This document shows positions 1 to 8,764 of a stretch of DNA of 14,012 nt, piece by piece. How positions within the stretch are numbered: the first letter of the stretch is position 1; every line of letters starts with the position of its first letter. A program made the translations under genes and the position numbers. This DNA is from Collinsella aerofaciens (GTDB lineage Bacteria; Actinomycetota; Coriobacteriia; Coriobacteriales; Coriobacteriaceae). The notes under the pieces were generated by a model, which was not told where the DNA came from, did no database searches, and saw only the letters and a program-made list of their open reading frames with translations. The stretch spans positions 1 to 14,012 of the forward strand of contig CAJMJM010000043.1 of assembly GCA_905213725.1 (NCBI GenBank), written 5' to 3'.

Positions 1-5
1 AGTTT

Positions 6-11
6 CCTCCT
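6..11 (-). promoter_or_regulatory. Shine-Dalgarno of a gene just beyond the window
   Basis: Read on the minus strand this is AGGAGG followed by AAACT and then the window edge. A perfect Shine-Dalgarno at this point implies that another minus-strand gene starts within a few bases outside the window. The 82 bases after the carB stop show no terminator with a T-run, so that gene is probably co-transcribed with carAB. A pyrimidine gene is likely from context, but its identity cannot be seen here. Confidence 0.6.
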
Positions 12-82
12 GAGCGACTCTGCTTGCAGCCGGAGCGAAAGGGGGAAATCTCGGCCCCTCCCGCCCCGGCCGGCCAGGTCAA

Positions 83-3397
<3,315 letters not shown>

Positions 3398-3405
3398 GTT
3401 TAAAA

Positions 3406-3411
3406 CCTCCT
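3406..3411 (-). promoter_or_regulatory. carB Shine-Dalgarno
   Basis: On the minus strand the sequence AGGAGG is followed by TTTTAAAC and the carB ATG. It is a consensus site that fixes the carB start. It lies just 3' of a small inverted repeat in the carA-carB spacer. Confidence 0.8.
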
Positions 3412-3417
3412 AGAGAG

Positions 3418-3445
3418 GCTGACTCAATGTTTTGGAAAAGTCAGC
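3418..3445 (-). other. Inverted repeat in the carA-carB spacer
   Basis: The arms GCTGACT (3418-3424 on the plus strand) and AGTCAGC (3439-3445) are perfectly complementary over 7 bp around a 14-base loop. On the minus-strand transcript the hairpin would sit six bases upstream of the carB Shine-Dalgarno. There is no T-run after it, so it does not look like a terminator. A role in carB translation or mRNA processing is possible but unsupported. Confidence 0.4.
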
Positions 3446-3495
3446 GAGGGTGCAGCTGGTGCATCAGGTTGCCGTGATGCGAGGGCGCGCTGGGC

Positions 3496-5001
3496 TTATG
3501 CCCGCGCGTCCGAAGCAGAGCGGCAAGATGATGTGCCAGATGCAGCCGCAGCGTCGACCGGTCCGCCGTTCGGTAGAACGGCGGAACCATCGTCGGCAAA
3601 ATTCCAGCCGGCAAGGCGGTCCTTCGCGGTGTCGATGTCCAGGTAGTTCTCCTCGCCGTCCATGAGTCGCGTAAAGGCGGTAAAGAGATAGTGGGCATCG
3701 GTGGGGCCAGGCGAGGCCTCGGGGTGGTACTGGACCGAGAAGCACGGTGCGTCGAGCAGCTGGATGCCCTCGGCGGTGCCGTCGTTGAGGTTCACATGTG
3801 TCAGGCGAATGCGACCAAAGCGCTCGTTCATCACGACCGGCGCGATTCCGCGGCGCACCCAGACGCGCAGATCTCCATCGGCCGCATGCTCGGTCTCGCC
3901 GCCGGAAAGCTCGGAGACAAGCTTGCCCAGGCTGGGGAACAGCAGGCCAAAGCCATGGTTTTGCGCGGTGATCTCCACACGGCGGCTTACCAGGTTCATA
4001 ACCGGCTGGTTGCCACCGCGGTGACCGAACTTAAGCTTTTCCATCTGGGCGCCGCAGGCCAGGCTGATCATCTGGTGACCAAGACAAATACCAAAGACCG
4101 GCACCTTGCCGATCAGCTGCTGCACCTGCTCGTAGGTCTCCACCACGGCGTCGGGGTCGCCGGGGCCATTGGACAAAAAGACGCCGTCGGGATTCATGTC
4201 GAGCACCTGCTGGGCAGGCGTGTCCCACGGCACGACGGTAAGGTCGCAGCCGGCGCGGACCAGCCCCTCCAGAATGCCGCGCTTCACACCGCAGTCGTAT
4301 GCGACCACTTTGTGACGGGCAGGAGCGGCAGCCGAAAGCGCAAAGTCATGCGTGGCAGGCAGATCGGCGGCCACAAACTCGTGAGGCGCGGGGCAACTTA
4401 CGGTCTTGACCAGGTTCTCGCCTACCAGCGTGGGCGCAGCGGCCAGACGCTCGGCAAGCTCGTCGACGTCGAAGATCTCGGTCGAGATAATGCCCATCTT
4501 GGAACCATTGTCGCGCAGATGGCGCACCAGAGCGCGGGTGTCGACGCCCTCGATAGCGACGATGCCGTGGGCGCGCAGATACTCCGGCACGCTGACGGCC
4601 GAGCGCCAGTTAGAAGGCGTGGTGCACATGTCGCGAACGATCATGCCGCGCATAGCCGGAGCGCTCGCAGGGCGCACGGCGTCGCCGGGGAAGGCCGACT
4701 GGACGTCGGTCTCGTCGATACCGTAGTTGCCGATCTGCGGATAGGTCATGGTTACGATTTGGCCGGCATAACTCGGGTCGGTCATGACCTCAAAGTAGCC
4801 CTCGAGCGAGGTGTTGAAGCAAACTTCGCCGGTCGCGGTGCCCTCGGCGCCGCATGCACGTCCATAAAAAATGGTCCCATCCTCAAGATACAGGATGCAG
4901 GGACCGCAGGTGCCCTTGCTGGTTTTGGCCAGCATACGCTGGCAAAGCTCGCTGGGCGCGAAGGTGCGGGCGGCAGCGCCCGCGGTATGGTTGTTCGCCA
5001 T
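3496..5001 (-). CDS. carA: Carbamoyl-phosphate synthase small subunit, extended form
   Basis: This glutaminase subunit hydrolyses glutamine and passes ammonia to CarB. The ATG at 5001 (MANNHTAG) is preferred because AAGGAG lies 4 bases upstream; a GTG at 5022 would fall inside the leader hairpin. The protein has 501 residues against about 360-385 in typical CarA. Recognisable parts are the N-terminal CarA domain (LYLEDGTIFYGR from 37, GEVCFNTSLEGY from 58) and a class I glutamine amidotransferase domain. The latter contains SNGPGDP near 277, GICLGHQ with nucleophile Cys306, and HPEASPGP with His426 and Glu428. Three additions are visible: about 30 residues at the N terminus with TCGPC at 31-35, about 36 extra residues between NHGF (348) and THVNLNDGT (401), and a tail of about 50 residues after 448. 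Catalytic residues are intact, so the enzyme should be active. It heads the carAB operon under a probable PyrR hairpin. Confidence 0.96.
   Translation of the reverse strand: MANNHTAGAAARTFAPSELCQRMLAKTSKGTCGPCILYLEDGTIFYGRACGAEGTATGEVCFNTSLEGYFEVMTDPSYAGQIVTMTYPQIGNYGIDETDVQSAFPGDAVRPASAPAMRGMIVRDMCTTPSNWRSAVSVPEYLRAHGIVAIEGVDTRALVRHLRDNGSKMGIISTEIFDVDELAERLAAAPTLVGENLVKTVSCPAPHEFVAADLPATHDFALSAAAPARHKVVAYDCGVKRGILEGLVRAGCDLTVVPWDTPAQQVLDMNPDGVFLSNGPGDPDAVVETYEQVQQLIGKVPVFGICLGHQMISLACGAQMEKLKFGHRGGNQPVMNLVSRRVEITAQNHGFGLLFPSLGKLVSELSGGETEHAADGDLRVWVRRGIAPVVMNERFGRIRLTHVNLNDGTAEGIQLLDAPCFSVQYHPEASPGPTDAHYLFTAFTRLMDGEENYLDIDTAKDRLAGWNFADDGSAVLPNGGPVDAAAASGTSSCRSASDARA
3560..3588 (-). other. 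Strong hairpin inside the carA C-terminal tail
   Basis: The plus-strand arms TCCGCCGTTC (3562-3571) and GAACGGCGGA (3576-3585) are perfectly complementary over 10 bp with a 4-base loop (GGTA). Two more G-C pairs follow across a single bulged base (3586). It lies in codons of the CarA C-terminal extension, about 60-90 bases before the stop. There is no T-run, so it is not a standard intrinsic terminator. Confidence 0.55.
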
Positions 5002-5012
5002 AATTCTCCTTC

Positions 5013-5030
5013 CCGGTCTCACAGGACCGG
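5013..5030 (-). promoter_or_regulatory. PyrR-binding hairpin in the carA leader
   Basis: On the minus strand the stem CCGGTC/GACCGG closes a hexaloop CTGTGA. In RNA the core reads UCCUGUGAG. This matches the PyrR recognition pattern (UCC-N-G-N-GAG with a CNGNGA hexaloop) known from pyrimidine operon leaders. The 3' arm ends immediately before GAAGGAG, the carA Shine-Dalgarno. There is no terminator between this hairpin and carA, so control by blocking ribosome access, as described for mycobacterial pyr mRNA, fits better than Bacillus-type attenuation. The prediction is that PyrR bound to UMP or UTP represses carAB translation. The pyrR gene itself is not in the window. Confidence 0.8.
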
Positions 5031-5059
5031 CTTAAAGGTGTGTAGTTAGGCCTCGCGGT

Positions 5060-5115
5060 ATTGTAACCGCAAGCATGCCTCATGGCGTTAATTTCATCGA
5101 AATGTTTACGAAATG
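5060..5115 (-). promoter_or_regulatory. Probable carAB promoter region
   Basis: Since a terminator ends the upstream unit at 5162-5201, carAB needs its own promoter here. The best -10 candidate is TACAAT on the minus strand (5060-5065), giving a leader of roughly 50 bases that carries the PyrR hairpin. No convincing -35 hexamer is found at 16-18 bases. Upstream lies an AT-rich stretch with two direct repeats of CATTTCG (5098-5104 and 5109-5115, period 11) and the short palindrome ATTTCgatGAAAT, which could bind an activator or repressor. The promoter position is inferred. Confidence 0.35.
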
Positions 5116-5161
5116 ATAATTATGACTTTCTATGCATAATGTTTTTTAATCCCCGTCCCAG

Positions 5162-5201
5162 AAAAATCATCCCGCGGGGCTTGTGGCTCACGCGGGATGA
5201 T
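5162..5201 (-). terminator. Intrinsic terminator after the ABC/membrane-protein unit
   Basis: On the minus strand the arms ATCATCCCGCG and CGCGGGATGAT form a perfect 11-bp stem around a 14-base loop, followed directly by TTTTTC. It begins 6 bases after the stop of the membrane-protein gene, so it ends that transcription unit and isolates carAB. Confidence 0.85.
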
Positions 5202-5207
5202 GGCGTC

Positions 5208-6173
5208 TTATTTTTTCTTGTCCTGCTCCAGCAGTTCGGACGGTGTGCGATCGGGCTTGCCGCCACGGAAAATCTCGCGGCCATGCAGACGATGCTCCAG
5301 ATCGCGCTCGGCTTTTTCCTCGTCAATCTTGGTCTGGCTCACCACCGGGTCCTCAATCAACGACGACACCGAGTTCACCTGCTTCTGAATGCGCTCGGCG
5401 CTGGTGTCATCCATACTCACGATGCGCATCTTCCAGTCGATACTCGTGGCGTTGGATGAGCTCTTGGTCCACACGAACGTCAAAATGGCGCTCTGGTGGC
5501 CGCGCGCGGGGAACATGCCAAAGAAGGAATCGTGCTGAATGTTGCTATCCTCGTCGATATAGGCGTGAACGTTATACACCACGCGGTCGATCTTATCGTT
5601 GAGCAACGCGTTGGTCGCAAGCGCCGCGGCCTGAATCTGCCCGTTGGACAGCAGCTCGAGCTCGTTGGCAGACGATGTGTCCAACACCGTCACCTCGACC
5701 GTGCCCGTGCGTTCATCGGCTTCATCGACGGTGAAGTCGAGCGGGAACTGCGTAAAGCCGTTGCCCCATTCAAGTCCACCCTTGAGCGCGGTCGAAACGG
5801 TATCGACCGAAACGCTCTCGGACAGGTTGGCGGTGTTCAGACGACGCATCACGCCGTAGCCAATCTGCATGCCCACGATCAGCACCAAAATACCGATGAC
5901 CACGGCCATCGCGGTCTTCGTAATGGTATGGCTCACCTGCGAGCCCGAAGGATCGTCCTCGGACAGCGGGTCGATATGTTTTGCCTGGCTCGCGCGGTCC
6001 TCGCTGCGCAGCTGCGCTAGCGCCGCTTTGTCACCGCGCTTGGCCGCAGCCTCCTTCTCACGCATGCGCTCGGTACGCTTTTTGGCGAGCGTGGGATCCA
6101 AGACGCCGGATGCATCGATTTCGGAGAATAACTCCGTCACTTCTTCCGGAGTCAAAGGGTTCTTGTCAGCCAT
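5208..6173 (-). CDS. Single-pass membrane protein of unknown function
   Basis: I do not recognise this 321-residue protein. A charged, Lys/Glu/Arg-rich N-terminal region of about 85 residues is followed by one hydrophobic segment (about 88-108, AMAVVIGILVLIVGMQIGYG) and a soluble domain to the end. There is no cleavable signal peptide. The positive residues MRR just after the segment and the many before it leave the topology uncertain, but an N-in, C-out arrangement is plausible. The C-terminal 40 residues are again highly charged (KIDEEKAERDLEHR) and could be helical. The start ATG has AGGAAG 5 bases upstream and lies only 19 bases after the ABC transporter stop, so the two are surely co-transcribed. 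A terminator follows immediately. Partnership with the transporter is an inference from position only. Confidence 0.9.
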   Translation of the reverse strand: MADKNPLTPEEVTELFSEIDASGVLDPTLAKKRTERMREKEAAAKRGDKAALAQLRSEDRASQAKHIDPLSEDDPSGSQVSHTITKTAMAVVIGILVLIVGMQIGYGVMRRLNTANLSESVSVDTVSTALKGGLEWGNGFTQFPLDFTVDEADERTGTVEVTVLDTSSANELELLSNGQIQAAALATNALLNDKIDRVVYNVHAYIDEDSNIQHDSFFGMFPARGHQSAILTFVWTKSSSNATSIDWKMRIVSMDDTSAERIQKQVNSVSSLIEDPVVSQTKIDEEKAERDLEHRLHGREIFRGGKPDRTPSELLEQDKKK

Positions 6174-6192
6174 AAACTTCCTGTCATATCAA

Positions 6193-7965
6193 TCAGTCGA
6201 GCTCGTGCGCACGCGCACCTTCGAACTGCATTCGATAGTAACGGGCATAGGTGCCGCCACGGGCGAGAAGCTCCTCGTGCGTGCCACGCTCCACAACGCG
6301 ACCATGCTCAACGGTCGCAATCTCATCGGCATGCTTAATGGTCGAAAGACGGTGGGCGATAATAATCGTGGTGCGGCCGCGTGCCAGCTCTTCGAGTGAC
6401 TCCTGCACCGCCTCCTCGCTCTCGTTATCCAAAGCACTCGTCGCCTCGTCCAAAATCAGGATCTTGGGGTTCTTGAGAAACACGCGCGCGATGGCAACGC
6501 GCTGCTTCTGTCCGCCCGAAAGACGGCTGCCGCGCTCGCCCACCACGGTGTCGTAGCCCTGCGGAAGCGACTCGATAAAGGCATCGATGTTGGCGCGACG
6601 GGCGGCCTCGGCGATCTCTTCTGCCGTGGCGCCCGGCTTGCCGTAGGCGATGTTCTCGCCAATCGTACCGTCAAATAGATAGACATCCTGCTGCACCAGG
6701 CCGATGGCGCGGCGCAGGCTCTGCTGCGTCACATCGCGCACGTCCTGGCCGTCGATGCTAATGGATCCGGCAGCCACGTCATAAAAGCGCGGCAGCAGCG
6801 AACAGGTCGTGGACTTGCCACCGCCCGAAGGGCCAACCAGCGCGATGGTCTGCCCGGGCTTGATGGACAGATTCATATGGTCGATAACGGGACGCTCGTC
6901 GGCATAGCCCTCGCCCAGCTCGACATCCTCGTAGTTAAAGCACACGTCGTGATACTCCACGGCGCCGGCAGTCACCTGCAGATCCGTAGCGCCCGGCTTG
7001 TCCTGGATATCCGGCGCGGTCGAGAGCACCTCGTCCATACGTTTAAAGCCGGCGATAGCCTTCTGATACGTTTCGGCCGAATTGACGAGCGTCTCGAGCG
7101 GCGTGCAGAACAGCGAAATATAGAGTGCAAAGGTCGCCATATCGACCGCCTGCAGCTGTCCCTGGGCGACCAGCCAGCCGCCCAGCAGCACCACGATCAC
7201 ATAGAGCACACCCGAGAGCAGGCCATACGTCGCGGTATAGACGCCCATGGCGTGATACATGTTCTCCTTGGACGAAAGGTAGCGATCGTTAGAGGCACGG
7301 AACTTGGCGCGCTCGGTCTCCTCGTTGGCAAAGCTCTTGACTACGCGCATGCCCGCAAGCGAATCCTGCAGCTGCGCATTGATGCCGCTGATCTTTTTGC
7401 GGTTGTCGCTAAAAACCTCGCGCATACGCATGTTCTGCCAAAACATGATGACCGCAAAAGCCGCCGTCACCACGGCCATGGCGAGCGCCAGCACCGGGGC
7501 GATGGTAAAGAGGATCGCAAACGAGCCAATAATCTCGATGCCGCAGATGATGATCCACTCGGGCACGTGGTGCGCCGCCTCGCAGATATCGAACAGATCG
7601 TTGACCACGCGGCTCATCATGTCGCCCGAACTGTTGCGGTCGAAGTACGCAAAGCTAAAGCGCTCGTACTGGTCAAACAGGTCCTCGCGCATCTTGGACT
7701 CCATGCGCGCACCCATCACGTGGCCCCAGTAGCTCACAAAGTAGCGGCAGGCGCAGCGATCGGCATACATCAGCACCAGCCCCACCGCGATCATACCGAG
7801 CGCCTGCATAATGGCAGCCTGGCCCTGGGTAAACAGCCCACCGGTCAAATTGCGCAGAATAATAGGAAACGCAAGGTCAATGGCAGCAAGCACCAGAGCG
7901 CAAACAGTATCAGCAACAAAAAGCCCCATCTGGGGCTCGTAATACGAAAGAAACCTCTTAAACAT
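6193..7965 (-). CDS. ABC transporter, fused permease and ATPase (half-transporter)
   Basis: This 590-residue protein is a type IV (exporter-fold) ABC half-transporter expected to work as a dimer in the cytoplasmic membrane. The transmembrane domain covers about residues 1-315, with hydrophobic stretches near 15-38, 52-68, 137-176 and 245-290. The nucleotide-binding domain follows. Its A-loop Tyr is near 345, Walker A GPSGGGKST is at 378, the Q-loop QQDVYLF at 425, the signature LSGGQKQR at 482, Walker B ILILDE at 502 with the catalytic Glu507, and the H-loop His538. All motifs are intact. About 10 extra acidic residues (EDVELGEGYADE) lie between the A-loop and Walker A. No second half-transporter is adjacent, which favours a homodimer or a distant partner. 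The substrate (drug, lipid or peptide) cannot be told from sequence. GAGG lies just upstream of the ATG. Confidence 0.95.
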   Translation of the reverse strand: MFKRFLSYYEPQMGLFVADTVCALVLAAIDLAFPIILRNLTGGLFTQGQAAIMQALGMIAVGLVLMYADRCACRYFVSYWGHVMGARMESKMREDLFDQYERFSFAYFDRNSSGDMMSRVVNDLFDICEAAHHVPEWIIICGIEIIGSFAILFTIAPVLALAMAVVTAAFAVIMFWQNMRMREVFSDNRKKISGINAQLQDSLAGMRVVKSFANEETERAKFRASNDRYLSSKENMYHAMGVYTATYGLLSGVLYVIVVLLGGWLVAQGQLQAVDMATFALYISLFCTPLETLVNSAETYQKAIAGFKRMDEVLSTAPDIQDKPGATDLQVTAGAVEYHDVCFNYEDVELGEGYADERPVIDHMNLSIKPGQTIALVGPSGGGKSTTCSLLPRFYDVAAGSISIDGQDVRDVTQQSLRRAIGLVQQDVYLFDGTIGENIAYGKPGATAEEIAEAARRANIDAFIESLPQGYDTVVGERGSRLSGGQKQRVAIARVFLKNPKILILDEATSALDNESEEAVQESLEELARGRTTIIIAHRLSTIKHADEIATVEHGRVVERGTHEELLARGGTYARYYRMQFEGARAHELD

Positions 7966-7996
7966 GTGATCCTCAAAGAAATATCAGCAACATAAG

Positions 7997-8035
7997 GCCC
8001 TGGGACAAAGTAATCAGTAGTTCTTGTCCCAGGGC
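7997..8035 (-). other. Long hairpin between NUDIX and ABC genes (possible terminator)
   Basis: GCCCTGGGACAA (7997-8008 on plus) and TTGTCCCAGGGC (8024-8035) make a perfect 12-bp stem with a 15-base loop. It starts 12 bases after the NUDIX stop, where a terminator is expected. The bases that follow on the minus strand are CTTATGTTGC, without a real U-tract. It may be a weak terminator, a processing or stability hairpin, or a copy of an intergenic repeat. A poor promoter match (TTGTCC, 17 bases, GATATT) overlaps its 3' side and could serve the ABC gene. Confidence 0.5.
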
Positions 8036-8047
8036 TATTCCCGCTCG

Positions 8048-8743
8048 TTACAGCTCGGCCCCACCCAAGCGGTGCGCGATGCTATCGCAGGCCAAGGCGC
8101 CCACGACGGTCTTGGCGTCTTCGATCTTGCCGTCGAGCACGGCGTCGATCAGCTCGTGCAGCGGCACCAGGTCCACGTTGACAAACTCGTCATCATCGGG
8201 GTTGGGCGCATCAAACTCGAGCTTGGTGGCCAAGTAGATGTGGATGATCTCATCGCAAAAACCGCAGGACGTGACAATCGACGTCAAAAAGCGAATACGA
8301 CCAGCCCTAAAGCCCGTCTCCTCGTGCAGTTCGCGCTTGGCGCAATCGAGCGGGTCCTCGCCTGGATCGAGCTTGCCGGCGGGAATCTCGACCGTCACGC
8401 GGTCGATGGCGGTGCGGTACTGACGCACCAGTACGATCTTGCCGCTCTCGGTCAGTGCCACAACGGCCGCCGCACCCGGATGGCGAACGATATCGCGGGC
8501 GCTGCGGTGACCGTTGGGCAGCTCAACCTCAAGACGGTGGACGTCAAGGATCTTGCCCTTCCAGGCGCACTCCTCCGAAAGAATCTTCTCGTGCAGCTCG
8601 GCATCGTGCGGGTCGTCGTCGCCCAGCACCAGTGCCGGCTCGTCAGCGACCTCGCCACCAGGCTCGCCCTCGGCGTGCCCATACATGCGGCTGTCCTCTT
8701 CGACGATCTGCGCGTCCATGAGCTCTTCGTTCTTCTCGTCCAT
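8048..8743 (-). CDS. NUDIX hydrolase, ADP-ribose pyrophosphatase type
   Basis: This is a predicted hydrolase of nucleoside diphosphates linked to another group, most likely ADP-ribose to AMP plus ribose 5-phosphate. The complete Nudix box lies at about residues 123-145: Gly123, Glu129, Arg137-Glu138, Glu141-Glu142 and Gly144 in the order of the GX5EX7REUXEEXGU pattern. The preceding VRQYR and VEIPAGKLDPGE are typical of the ADP-ribose pyrophosphatase branch. An acidic N-terminal region of about 55 residues precedes the usual KGKILDVHR start of the fold. The ATG at 8743 (MDEKNEEL) is preferred because the GAGG motif lies 10 bases upstream. The in-frame ATG at 8752 has that motif only about one base away. 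Start to purD stop is about 21 bases, so the gene is translated from the purD transcript. The exact substrate is uncertain within the family. Confidence 0.93.
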   Translation of the reverse strand: MDEKNEELMDAQIVEEDSRMYGHAEGEPGGEVADEPALVLGDDDPHDAELHEKILSEECAWKGKILDVHRLEVELPNGHRSARDIVRHPGAAAVVALTESGKIVLVRQYRTAIDRVTVEIPAGKLDPGEDPLDCAKRELHEETGFRAGRIRFLTSIVTSCGFCDEIIHIYLATKLEFDAPNPDDDEFVNVDLVPLHELIDAVLDGKIEDAKTVVGALACDSIAHRLGGAEL

Positions 8744-8764
8744 CCGTCTCATTCCTCTCGGATT

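Noticed and set aside
3691..5049. Plus-strand open frame opposite carA
   Set aside because: It is in the same mirrored register with carA codons, so codon bias explains it. It has no domain-like features.
5098..5135. Arginine repressor box upstream of carA
   Set aside because: Only the central ATAATTAT matches. The outer TG and CA positions of the ARG box are not in register, so it is not annotated as an operator.
6877..7995. Plus-strand open frame opposite the ABC transporter
   Set aside because: It is a codon-aligned mirror of a gene with all ABC motifs. Its His/Ala/Arg-rich product is typical of antisense shadows in GC-rich DNA.
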